Positions 36,173 to 44,616 of a stretch of DNA of 64,000 bases are shown one piece after another (the stretch's first letter is position 1; the number at the start of each line of letters is the position of its first letter). The DNA is from F1-80-MAGs062 sp046345315. Lineage in GTDB: Bacteria > Planctomycetota > Planctomycetia > Planctomycetales > Planctomycetaceae. The notes beneath the pieces are model-generated. The model made no database searches and was not told the DNA's origin. It saw nothing but the letters and a program-made list of their open reading frames with translations. The stretch covers positions 25,616 through 89,615 of the forward strand of contig JBKDKA010000251.1 of the NCBI GenBank assembly GCA_046345315.1, written 5' to 3'. Position numbers and translations under genes: made by a program.

Positions 36173-37528
36173 TTACAGCAGCTCTCGTGGCACCTCACCA
36201 CCCGGCAACAGGTGCACAGGGCGTCCTGATGGATCGATAATCGTGTCATCAGGGCGAAGGCCCAGGGCGTGGTAGAAGATGGCACAGAAATCCTCCACGC
36301 CGATTTTCCGAGACGCCGGGAAGGCGGCTTTGGCATCCGTACTTCCGATGATCTGCCCGTGACGGTAACCGCCTCCGGCAAGGAGAATACTCTGCGCCTG
36401 AGGCCAGTGATCGCGCCCTGCGTCCTTGTTGATGACAGGAGTTCGTCCGAACTCACCGGCGGAAACGACGAGCGTATCGTCGAGCATGCCGCGTTCCGAG
36501 AGATCCTGAATCAGGACTCCGATTGCGCGGTCATGGCGCGGCATCTTCTGATCCAGCGCCCCTTTGATGTTGCCGTGGTCGTCCCAGTATCCGGTATTCA
36601 GCGTTACGATTCGAGCGCCCGCCTCAATCAGCCGGCGAGCCACCAGAGCCTGTTCACCCCAGCCGTCTCCGTAACGTTCCCGTGTCTTCTGGTCCTCTCT
36701 GTCGACCTGAAATGCCTCCCGCATTCGCCCCGAGAGCACAATGTCCACCGCCTGCTGATCGATTGAGTCGAGCTGATCAAAGAGCCTGACGGAATCCATC
36801 TGCCGCCGGAGTGAATCAAACTGCTGCTGCAGATCGAGACGGCTCGAAAGACGATTCTGACTGAGTCCATCCACCAGCGAGAGATTGTTGTAGTCGCCTG
36901 TCACGAGCTTGCCGGCCTCGTTACCGTAGCTGTAATCTCCGTAGCCGAACGGGTTCGTGGATACGCCCAGCCAGGCACCTCCGTGGTAACCGAATCCGCC
37001 ATCATTCATGTTCACTGATGGAAGAGCCCCAGCGACACGAGGTCCCAGCAGTTTCGTCGCGACCGCACCCATCGAGGGCTGTTTCGGTGGACGATTCGAC
37101 CCGTTTGGTCCGTGGCGACCAGTCAGCATCCAGTGAGCTGCCGCCCAGTGATCACCGTCACTGTGACTGAAACTTCGGATGACCGTGCAGCGATCCATCA
37201 CCTTTGCCTGTTCCGGGCAGAGCTCCCCGATTTCAAGACCGGGAAGAGACGTTGCGATCGACCGCCAGGGACCTCGAACTTCCGACGGTGCTCCCGGTTT
37301 CATATCAAAAGTGTCGAGCTGAGAAGGCCCTCCATGCTGCCACACCAGAATGACCGACCGAGGAGAACGACGCCCGTTCAGACCGGACAACTCAGCGGCA
37401 GCTGCATCCGACCGGATGAGGTCTGAAAGGCTGAGTCCCATGGTTCCGAGTGATCCGATCTCCAGAAACTGGCGACGGCTCACGCCGTTGCAGAGGGCTT
37501 TTCTTGCTTTCCCGAAGAAGTTGAGCAT
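36173..37528 (-). CDS. DUF1501 family protein (Tat-exported)
   Basis: 451 residues. The N-terminus has a twin-arginine signal: residues about 17-26 read GVSRRQFLEI, then a hydrophobic stretch ending at SDAAAAE. The DUF1501 body follows: VILVWQHGGPSQLDTFDMKP near 61-80, DRCTVIRSFSHSDGDHW, and near 360-375 DTLVVSAGEFGRTPVINK, then GRDHWPQAQSILLAGGGY. DUF1501 belongs to the alkaline-phosphatase/sulfatase-fold group, abundant in planctomycetes and usually paired with a DUF1553/DUF1549 cytochrome-like protein. No such partner lies upstream here. Substrate unknown. The 583-bp upstream gap holds its promoter. Confidence 0.85.
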   Translation of the reverse strand: MLNFFGKARKALCNGVSRRQFLEIGSLGTMGLSLSDLIRSDAAAAELSGLNGRRSPRSVILVWQHGGPSQLDTFDMKPGAPSEVRGPWRSIATSLPGLEIGELCPEQAKVMDRCTVIRSFSHSDGDHWAAAHWMLTGRHGPNGSNRPPKQPSMGAVATKLLGPRVAGALPSVNMNDGGFGYHGGAWLGVSTNPFGYGDYSYGNEAGKLVTGDYNNLSLVDGLSQNRLSSRLDLQQQFDSLRRQMDSVRLFDQLDSIDQQAVDIVLSGRMREAFQVDREDQKTRERYGDGWGEQALVARRLIEAGARIVTLNTGYWDDHGNIKGALDQKMPRHDRAIGVLIQDLSERGMLDDTLVVSAGEFGRTPVINKDAGRDHWPQAQSILLAGGGYRHGQIIGSTDAKAAFPASRKIGVEDFCAIFYHALGLRPDDTIIDPSGRPVHLLPGGEVPRELL

Positions 37529-38111
37529 ACAGATCGATTCCCATTGCGGGTGAAGGCACTGGTCCGGAGAGCAGTCGTGGCATCATCCCTCATTCGCAGG
37601 GATGGTCTGACGGGGGCAGGAATGACTGACAGAGTATGCCCTGAGATGAGAAAAAGAAACAGCAGACACATCGCATCATGAAGTGTGTTCCGTTCGCCGC
37701 ACCTTTTTCGCAGTTCAGATGCGGGACTACCACCATCCTGTTTCGATCCGGCATCGGCAACTGGTATTCCCGCATCCATTTGAACTGAAAACAGTAAACC
37801 ATCGCAAAGGTCTCCCAGGCGAACACGGCGGCTTCGTATCGGTCCTGATTTTCAGGATTCTCACGCAATCTTTAACGACCTGATTCGATTCTGACGCAAC
37901 CTTTCCATCGCAGTTATTTCTCTTGTTCTGCCTCATCGTTGCGATCCCGTCGGAGCAATTCTTCGGGTTTCTCGATCGCCTTTATCAATCAGCTGATGCG
38001 GTGCGGGTTTGCCCTGCCGCCGGGCTTTTCGGCAAAGGGAAGTGAGAGTTGCGAATGGTTCCCGGATCTCTGCTGATCGTGTGACCTTTGACAAATCAAT
38101 GGGTGGTCCCA
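37529..38111. other. Intergenic region without recognised gene
   Basis: 583 bp. Short frames exist on both strands but lack coding character and start signals. The region separates the DUF1501 gene from the chemosensory cluster and must carry divergent promoters. No repeat family member is clear; CATCCCTCATTCGCAGGGATG (about 37579-37599) is a short imperfect palindrome. Confidence 0.5.
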
Positions 38112-38429
38112 ATGAGTGACGTTCAGTGCCTCGTGGAAGAATCGGAAGATCAGACATCGTGCCGCCTTCGCATCAGCGGAAGCCTGAATGTCTGCAATGC
38201 CGTATCTCTTCATCAGGTCATTCTCGCAACCTGCGAAAAGTATCCTCAGATGACAATCCTGCTCGAAAACGTGGAAGCATTCGATGTGACTGCTCTGCAG
38301 ATTCTGGCAGCAGCGAAGCGATTTCCATCCTGTCAGGTTCGACTGGAGGCGGGGAGCGAAACGGAATGCGTTGGTCACTGGGTGAGAGTTGGCGGCTTCG
38401 TGCATGACTTCCCTGAACTGGCGGCGTAA
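38112..38429 (+). CDS. STAS-domain protein, first gene of chemosensory cluster
   Basis: 105 residues from ATG 38112 (the TTG at 38088 is unlikely). The fold is that of an anti-sigma-factor antagonist: LRISGSLNVCNAVSLHQVIL, then MTILLENVEAFDVTALQILA. In STAS proteins the phosphorylated residue follows the Asp of this loop (DSSG); here the sequence is DVTA, so a Thr could be the phosphosite. It probably relays a signal by binding a partner protein. It precedes the atypical methyl-accepting protein by 98 bp. STAS proteins of this small type are also seen at the start of chemosensory operons in other bacteria. Confidence 0.72.
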   Translation: MSDVQCLVEESEDQTSCRLRISGSLNVCNAVSLHQVILATCEKYPQMTILLENVEAFDVTALQILAAAKRFPSCQVRLEAGSETECVGHWVRVGGFVHDFPELAA

Positions 38430-38527
38430 CGGATTCAGGCGGTTCGGAAGAATAAACGGTTACCGGAACTCCTTGACGGACCCGGGCCATCAGACAGAGC
38501 TGAGACCAAAGAGGCTGTCCACTGATC

Positions 38528-39637
38528 ATGAAGCAGTTGACCGGAAGACTGACAGACTATCTCGGAGCGATGTTATCAAATCGACGGCGTCGATCTGATG
38601 GCGTCGATTCGCAGCCCGACAGTCTGACTCCATCTGTTCAGTCCGGACGGACTCACAGCATCAGTACATGCCCACAGCTTGCGCGGCGAGCAGCTCCGGT
38701 GGAAGTAGCAGCCACTCTTCCTGTCCTTGATGTACTCACCAGCCAGCTGCGGGAAACAGCGGAAGACATGCAGCAGTCGGTGCTGGCCATCAGTTCCGGA
38801 TTCAGCGGAATGGCGGCGAGAGCACGGGAAACCGTTGATGCTGCTCACAGTGGATTACAGTCGGAAACCGGGCACTCAACGGAAGAAACGATCTCGGAAA
38901 TCCGAGGAGTTCTTCAGAGTCTGCTCACCGCCGTGCAGGATTCCAGCCAGCTTTCGTCTCGTCTGGCGACACGCATCGGTGATCTCGAACAGGTTCTGGA
39001 CGGCGTGACAAGAAATCTTGTTCGCGTGGAAGCCATTGCCGAAGAAGCCCGGATCGTGGGTCTGAACGGACGGCTGGAGGCGGCGCGGGCGGGAGTTCAC
39101 GGAGCGGCCTTCAACGTCGTGGCCAATGAAACAAAGAATCTCGCGACGAACGCGAGTGAAACAAGTCACTCTGTCAGGAAGCTGGTGAAGCAGCTCGACC
39201 TGTCTCTCCGATCGGTTTCAGAAGAACTTAATGAACGAATTGCGCTGGATGCCGAGGTGGCTCAACAGAGTCAGCGAACGGTCAGCCAGCTGCTGGATCA
39301 GCTGAGTGACATGCACGAGAGCATGACCAGCTCGCTCCAGAGAACCGAGCATATCAGTGAAGCTTTGTCCGGTGAAATCTGTCGTTCCGTTGTTGCCCTT
39401 CAGTTTCAGGATCGGGTTAACCAGCGGCTGGATCATGTCTGTGAAGCGCTGTCAGCACTGCGAGAAAATCTGACTCCCTTCCGGGACGTGGTCTCTCCGG
39501 TTCAGGCGGAGCGTCGAGCTGATGACTGGCGAAGCTGGATTCAGTCGCGAAGCACCATGAAATCAGAACGCGATCTGGTGGCTTCCCCGGGAGCTGCGGA
39601 GAGCAGTTCTGATTTCGGGACTGTGGAACTTTTCTGA
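38528..39637 (+). CDS. Atypical soluble methyl-accepting-type protein
   Basis: 369 residues with no membrane helix. The central coiled coil carries a weakened chemoreceptor tip: IVGLNGRLEAARAGVHGAAF followed by VVANETKNLATNASETSHSV, where standard receptors read LLALNAAVEAARAGEQGRGF. The hairpin arms are shorter than in typical receptors. It ends in FGTVELF. The altered tip (Gly-Arg in place of Ala-Ala, and no Glu-Phe-Gln-Thr-Asn before it) suggests weaker binding to CheA/CheW, or a different partner such as the STAS protein encoded upstream. The N-terminal 100 residues are polar and unstructured. It is next to CheY and CheA. Confidence 0.7.
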   Translation: MKQLTGRLTDYLGAMLSNRRRRSDGVDSQPDSLTPSVQSGRTHSISTCPQLARRAAPVEVAATLPVLDVLTSQLRETAEDMQQSVLAISSGFSGMAARARETVDAAHSGLQSETGHSTEETISEIRGVLQSLLTAVQDSSQLSSRLATRIGDLEQVLDGVTRNLVRVEAIAEEARIVGLNGRLEAARAGVHGAAFNVVANETKNLATNASETSHSVRKLVKQLDLSLRSVSEELNERIALDAEVAQQSQRTVSQLLDQLSDMHESMTSSLQRTEHISEALSGEICRSVVALQFQDRVNQRLDHVCEALSALRENLTPFRDVVSPVQAERRADDWRSWIQSRSTMKSERDLVASPGAAESSSDFGTVELF

Positions 39638-39693
39638 CACCTTTCTTCCATCCATGAATTACGGTTCTTAGGCACTGCTCAGGAGAAACCGCC

Positions 39694-40059
39694 ATGTCCA
39701 AGATGGCTCTTGTGGTTGATGACTCGACTTCCATGCGACAGATGGTCGCATTCACTCTTCAGTCCGCCGGATTTCAGATCATCGAGGGGGCTGACGGAAA
39801 GGATGCGCTCGGAAAAGTTGCCGGGAAATCCGTCAACCTCGTCGTCACGGACCTCAACATGCCTGTCATGGACGGCATCACGCTCATCCGCGAACTTCGG
39901 AAGCAGCCAAGCTTCAAGTTCACGCCCATCCTCATGCTCACGACAGAATCCCAGGATTCGAAGAAGCAGGAAGGGCGATCCGCAGGAGCCACCGGGTGGC
40001 TGGTGAAACCATTCAATCCTGATCAGCTGCTGCAGGTTGTGGCCAAAGTCGTCCATTGA
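39694..40059 (+). CDS. cheY: CheY-type response regulator
   Basis: 121 residues, ATG 39694 after AGGAGA. All receiver-domain residues are present: Asp9 and Asp10 (acid pocket), Asp53 in VTDLNMPVMDG (phosphorylation site), Thr in MLTTE, and Lys in LVKPFNP. It is a single receiver, so it should act as the diffusible output of CheA, with no effector domain. It sits 51 bp upstream of cheA and is probably co-transcribed with it. Because no flagellar gene is in the window, the output (motility, twitching or another response) is unknown. Confidence 0.92.
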   Translation: MSKMALVVDDSTSMRQMVAFTLQSAGFQIIEGADGKDALGKVAGKSVNLVVTDLNMPVMDGITLIRELRKQPSFKFTPILMLTTESQDSKKQEGRSAGATGWLVKPFNPDQLLQVVAKVVH

Positions 40060-40110
40060 TTCGACTGATGTTCCGACGGAGTTAACAGACCAAAGTTAGA
40101 GGACTGTGCA

Positions 40111-41568
40111 ATGGAAATCGATCTCAGTCGTTTTCGTGCGGCGTTCTATGAGGAGGCCGGCGAACACCTTGAAAATATGGAAGCATCGCTGCTGCAGCTG
40201 GAAAGTCCCGGAGATCACCGCGAGACGCTGAACACGATCTTTCGCGCGGCTCACAGCATCAAGGGCGCCAGCTCGACATTCGGCATCGATCAGGTCGCGC
40301 GATTCACGCACGTCCTCGAGAATCTGCTCGACCGAATGAGAGAGGGCGAAATCCTGCCGACCGCGGATCTCTGTCAGCTGCTCCTGCAGTCGACAGATAT
40401 TCTGAGCGGACTGATTCACGCTGAGAAAACTCAGTCAGCACCTCCGGACGATGTCGACGCCGTTCTCGGACGACTTTCGGAGTATGCTCACAGTTCCGGT
40501 CAGGTGACTCCTCAGAGTGCACCGGCATCCACGCCGGCCCCATCGCTCGGTCGCAGTTATCAGATTCGATTTCGACCATCAGCGACGTTTTTTCATTTCG
40601 GCCAGAACCCTCTGTTCCTGATCGATGAGCTCCAGAAGCTCGGGACTGAATCCGTAACCCGTGCAGACCTGACGGCTCTGCCGTCATTGTCCGAAATGGA
40701 TCCGGAGATCAGCTATGTGGCCTGGGACCTGACACTGCAGACGTCGGGGCCGGAACATGCGCTTCAGGACGTCTTCATGTTCGTGGACGGAGAGAGCACA
40801 CCCACGATTCGCGGCTGTGAATCAGTGTCTGCACCGGATCCCTTTGAGGTCACTCCGGAAGGATTTGCCTCATTGGCAGCGACCGAGTCGGCTGTCAGAG
40901 ATGTCCCTGCGAAAACTCTCGGATCAGACAGCAGTGTCAGAGGACCAGAGACGACCAGTGAAGCGAAGCCGGGTGCCTCAGGCCCAACTGTTTCGGAAGA
41001 ACGTCGCAGCGGCGCTGATCGTCGGCAGGATTCCGGATCCGGTAATCCCGGGTCGACGACGAGTGAGACGGTGCGAGTCGATCGCGAACGCCTCGACAAA
41101 ATGATCAACCAGATCGGAGAACTGGTGATCGGTACTTCCATGGTGGAACAGGACTGGATGCGATTTCATCCGGACATGGAATCCACCGCTCTCGTGCAGC
41201 TGGGCAAGATCGTTCGTGATCTGCAAGAAATGAGTCTCTCGCTGCGGATGGTGCCGATTGCCGCGACCTTCCAGAAGATGGCCCGCATTGTTCGAGACCT
41301 CAGCCATCGGCTCGGGAAACAGGTGCATCTTGAGACGGAAGGCGAGGAAACTGAGCTCGACAAGACCGTTGTCGATCAGATCGGTGATCCGCTGCTGCAC
41401 ATGGTCAGAAACTCCGTCGACCACGGAATCGAGACACCGGAAGAACGAGTTGCTGCCGGCAAGTCCGCCGAAGGAACGATCTGCCTGAAGGCGTATCATC
41501 AGGGCGGCAACTTCATCATTGAAATTCAGGACGACGGAAAGGGACTCGACCGAAATCGCATTCTGTGA
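40111..41568 (+). CDS. cheA: CheA histidine kinase, N-terminal part up to in-frame TGA
   Basis: 485 residues, ATG 40111 after AGAGGA. P1 Hpt: His48 in FRAAHSIKGASS. A P2-like module follows at about 145-235 (FHFGQNPLFLIDELQKLGTE). A charged linker (ERRSGADRRQDSGSG) leads to the P3 dimerisation helix (DKMINQIGELVIGTSMVEQD) and the P4 ATPase with the N box LLHMVRNSVDHGIETPEER and G1 box IQDDGKGLDRNRIL. The frame then meets TGA at 41566-41568 and resumes in the same frame: KAIERGIV, then FAPGFSTAE and SGRGVGMDVV, the normal next elements of CheA. As written, the product lacks the ATP lid, G2 box and CheW-binding P5 domain, so it could not function alone. A CGA-to-TGA change, readthrough, or a sequence error would all fit. 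Confidence 0.85.
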   Translation: MEIDLSRFRAAFYEEAGEHLENMEASLLQLESPGDHRETLNTIFRAAHSIKGASSTFGIDQVARFTHVLENLLDRMREGEILPTADLCQLLLQSTDILSGLIHAEKTQSAPPDDVDAVLGRLSEYAHSSGQVTPQSAPASTPAPSLGRSYQIRFRPSATFFHFGQNPLFLIDELQKLGTESVTRADLTALPSLSEMDPEISYVAWDLTLQTSGPEHALQDVFMFVDGESTPTIRGCESVSAPDPFEVTPEGFASLAATESAVRDVPAKTLGSDSSVRGPETTSEAKPGASGPTVSEERRSGADRRQDSGSGNPGSTTSETVRVDRERLDKMINQIGELVIGTSMVEQDWMRFHPDMESTALVQLGKIVRDLQEMSLSLRMVPIAATFQKMARIVRDLSHRLGKQVHLETEGEETELDKTVVDQIGDPLLHMVRNSVDHGIETPEERVAAGKSAEGTICLKAYHQGGNFIIEIQDDGKGLDRNRIL

Positions 41569-41691
41569 AAAGCGATAGAGCGAGGAATCGTTTCGGAGAA
41601 CGACAACCTTTCCGACGAGGAAATTTATGGTCTGATTTTTGCGCCCGGTTTCTCGACGGCGGAAACGGTCACCGATGTTTCGGGACGAGGC

Positions 41692-42264
41692 GTGGGAATG
41701 GACGTCGTTCGTCGAAACGTCGAAGCACTCCAGGGGAGCATCTCCATTCGTTCTGTCCCGGGCAAAGGCTGCTGCATGGTTGTGCGGCTTCCTCTGACGC
41801 TCGCGATTCTCGACGGACTGCTCGTTCGAGTCGCCACAGACAGTTACGTGATTCCGCTGCTTTCTGTTGTCGAATCCATCAAACCGGAAGCCCGGGACAT
41901 CCAGCGTGTTCTTGGTCGTGGAGAAGTGATCTCACTGCGAGGTGAGATCGTCCCTCTGCTGCGGCTCGACCGAATCCTGAACCTCAGGAACACCGAGCGT
42001 CATGCCGAAGACAACCTGCTGGTGATTGTTGAGGATCAGGGACGAAAGTATTCGCTGGCCGTTGACGAACTGCTCGGACAGCAGCAGGTCGTGATCAAAA
42101 ATCTGGAAGCCAACTTCCAGAAAGTTCCGGGTGTGGCAGGAGCGACCATTCTGGGCGACGGACGCGTGGCCCTGATCCTGGACATTAACGGATTGTGCGG
42201 GCTTGCAGCCAAAACTGCGGCCTCACCGGAAACAGAACCCGAAGTTGCAGCCCTGCCGGTATGA
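41692..42264 (+). CDS. cheA: CheA, C-terminal part (G2 box and P5 regulatory domain) after in-frame TGA
   Basis: The CheA frame continues after the TGA without frameshift. The nearest start is ATG 41692 (GTG 41686 is also possible), giving 190 residues, but the coding similarity begins right after the stop at 41569. The segment holds the end of the ATPase domain (MDVVRRNVEALQGSISIRSV with GKG) and the SH3-like P5 domain that binds CheW and receptors (LLVRVATDSYVIPLLSVVES, then GEVISLRGEIVPLLRLDRIL and GVAGATILGDGRVALILDIN). It is the missing half of the gene at 40111. Whether it is made as a separate polypeptide or by readthrough cannot be told from the sequence. Confidence 0.82.
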   Translation: MGMDVVRRNVEALQGSISIRSVPGKGCCMVVRLPLTLAILDGLLVRVATDSYVIPLLSVVESIKPEARDIQRVLGRGEVISLRGEIVPLLRLDRILNLRNTERHAEDNLLVIVEDQGRKYSLAVDELLGQQQVVIKNLEANFQKVPGVAGATILGDGRVALILDINGLCGLAAKTAASPETEPEVAALPV

Positions 42265-42437
42265 GGGTTGGAGAACTGTGAACTGCTGTTCCAGTATTTG
42301 GTAAACGATCGTCAATCTGAAGTTGCATCGGGTCACAGCACGGTGTGCTGAGCGGACCCGCGTGAAGAAACCGGACGGAACAGTTCCGATCCAGACGAAA
42401 TATCTCGTTGTGATGTTATTGATAAAGGCAACAGACC

Positions 42438-44438
42438 ATGGCCAGTAAATCCGGCAAAGGATCGCGATCCGTAACGACAAAATCAAAATCGGAGTCACAG
42501 AAGGCCGCGACTCGCAGTTCGCTGAATAAAAAGCCTTCGAATTCAGGGAAATCACGAAGTGCGCGGCCCGCCGCGAAGTCGAGCGATGGTCCTGGAAAGA
42601 AAGGCCGAACTCCGGCCGATTCGCAGTTTGCACACGATCTGATGAATCGAGTGTCAAGCGCTGTGATGGTTGTTGATACGAACTTTATCGTCACGTACGT
42701 GAATCAGGCGACTCTCGATCTTTTTGCACATCATGCTGACAGCTTCAGGAAGCTCTGGCCGGACTTCAATCCGGAGTCGATTATCGGGACCTGCATCGAT
42801 CGCTTCCACAAGGTTCCGTCTCATCAGCGAAGGCTGCTTGCTGATCCTCGCAACCTGCCTCTGAAGACCGATATCACTGTCGGAAACGCGAAGATCCAGC
42901 TGCATGTGACACCGATCAATGACCAGAAGGGTAAGCCGACCGGGTTTGCTCTGGAATGGTGCGATGTCACATCTCTTCGCGACAGCGCAGGACAGATTGC
43001 TGCCATCGGCAGGTCTCAGGCCGTGATTGAATTCACGATGGACGGCACCATACTGAACGCCAATGAGAACTTCCTGAAGACTCTCGGTTATTCACTCGAA
43101 GAGATTCGTGGACGGCATCACAGCACGTTTGTCGATAAAGCTTATTCGTCGAGTACCGAATACCGAGAATTCTGGGCGCAACTCAATCAGGGTAAATTCG
43201 CTTCGGGAGAATACAAACGGATCGGGAAAGCCGGGAACGAACTCTGGATCCAGGCGACCTACAACCCGATCTTCGATCTGAATGGCCAGCCGTTCAAAGT
43301 GGTCAAGTACGCGACTGATATTTCGCAGGCCAAGAAACTGGAATTTGAGACTGCGGAGCGAAACCGACGTGAAGTCGCTGCTGCGGAAGAGCTTCGAGTC
43401 AAGGTCGCCGAAGTTCTGAAGGTTGTGAATGCTGTTGCCGAGGGAAACTTCGACATCGCTGTCCCGGATCTTGGCAATGACTCCGTTGGTGAGGTGGCCA
43501 GAGCTCTTGACGTCGCCGTGAATTCGATGCGGACGGCACTTCTGTCCGTTCAGTCAGTGTCATCGACAGTCGCATCGGCAGCCACACAGATGTCTTCCGC
43601 GTCGACAGAGATATCGAAAGGTGCACAGAACCAGGCATTGAGTCTCGAAGAAACGGCGTCCAGCCTCGAAGAGATCACTTCGACTGTCAAACAGAATACG
43701 GACAATGCTCAGCAGGCGAGGCAACTGGCCAATGGATCTCGAGACATCGCCGAAAAAGGAGGAAATGTTGTCAGTGACGCGGTTCGTGCGATGGGTGAGA
43801 TCAACCAGGCATCAACTCGGATTGCCGACATCATCACGACGATCGACGAGATCGCATTCCAGACGAACCTGCTGGCGCTGAACGCGGCAGTGGAAGCCGC
43901 CAGGGCCGGAGAGCAGGGGCGAGGCTTCGCTGTGGTTGCCGCAGAAGTGAGAAATCTGGCTCAGCGCAGCGCAATTGCCGCGAAGGAGATCAAAACTCTG
44001 ATCCAGGATTCTGTTCGAAAAGTGGAGAACGGTACTTCACTGGTCAACCAGTCCGGAAAGACACTTGAAGAAATCGTTGTCTCTGTAAAGCGAGTCACTG
44101 ACATCGTGGCAGAGATTGCTGCGGCATCAAAGGAACAGCTGACCGGCATCGAACAGGTCAACAAGGCTGTCGCTCAGATGGATCGAATCACTCAGAGCAA
44201 TGCCTCTCAGACAGAGGAGATGGCCGGGACAGCGGAATCGCTTCTGAGTCATTCAGAGCAGTTGCGAGACCTTGTGGCGAAGTTTCGGCTCGAAAGCAGG
44301 AGCGAAGCGGGGCCTGATCGCCATCGTACGTCCGGAACATCGAAAGTGATGAGACGCAGGCCGGTCGAAACAGATCTCGACAAAGTGACCGGACAACTCG
44401 AACGGATGAATTCCCCGGGGGGCTATGTGGAATTCTGA
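42438..44438 (+). CDS. Soluble PAS-containing chemoreceptor (MCP 1)
   Basis: 666 residues. A Lys/Ser-rich N-terminus (1-65) precedes a first PAS-like domain (about 75-182: FAHDLMNRVSSAVMVVDTNF) and a second typical PAS/PAC (about 190-300: AIGRSQAVIEFTMDGTILNA, closing WIQATYNPIFDLNGQPF). A HAMP-like linker follows (VLKVVNAVAEGNFDIAVPDL), then the MCP signalling hairpin with the canonical tip FQTNLLALNAAVEAARAGEQ. There is no membrane segment, so sensing is cytoplasmic. The last residues are GYVEF, matching the x-aromatic-x-x-aromatic pentapeptide that tethers CheR/CheB in other systems. It is closely related to the next receptor. Confidence 0.85.
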   Translation: MASKSGKGSRSVTTKSKSESQKAATRSSLNKKPSNSGKSRSARPAAKSSDGPGKKGRTPADSQFAHDLMNRVSSAVMVVDTNFIVTYVNQATLDLFAHHADSFRKLWPDFNPESIIGTCIDRFHKVPSHQRRLLADPRNLPLKTDITVGNAKIQLHVTPINDQKGKPTGFALEWCDVTSLRDSAGQIAAIGRSQAVIEFTMDGTILNANENFLKTLGYSLEEIRGRHHSTFVDKAYSSSTEYREFWAQLNQGKFASGEYKRIGKAGNELWIQATYNPIFDLNGQPFKVVKYATDISQAKKLEFETAERNRREVAAAEELRVKVAEVLKVVNAVAEGNFDIAVPDLGNDSVGEVARALDVAVNSMRTALLSVQSVSSTVASAATQMSSASTEISKGAQNQALSLEETASSLEEITSTVKQNTDNAQQARQLANGSRDIAEKGGNVVSDAVRAMGEINQASTRIADIITTIDEIAFQTNLLALNAAVEAARAGEQGRGFAVVAAEVRNLAQRSAIAAKEIKTLIQDSVRKVENGTSLVNQSGKTLEEIVVSVKRVTDIVAEIAAASKEQLTGIEQVNKAVAQMDRITQSNASQTEEMAGTAESLLSHSEQLRDLVAKFRLESRSEAGPDRHRTSGTSKVMRRRPVETDLDKVTGQLERMNSPGGYVEF

Positions 44439-44616
44439 ACTCTTCAGTAATCGCAATCCGGCAGAAAGTTCAGAAACTCGGCGTCGCACCCTTCGTTGCT
44501 CACTCGATTTTCTGATCGATGAATCTTCAGGCCTCAGAGTTGTCTCGGGGCCTGACAATAACCCAACACCAGTCGTGGCCACAAAGTGGCCGACCTTTTA
44601 TCTCGGAGATCGAACC

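Noticed and set aside
41566..41568. TGA in cheA as a selenocysteine codon
   Set aside because: The site aligns with an ordinary residue of CheA between the G1 box and G2 box, no SECIS-like hairpin was seen after it, and Sec is not known at this place in the family.
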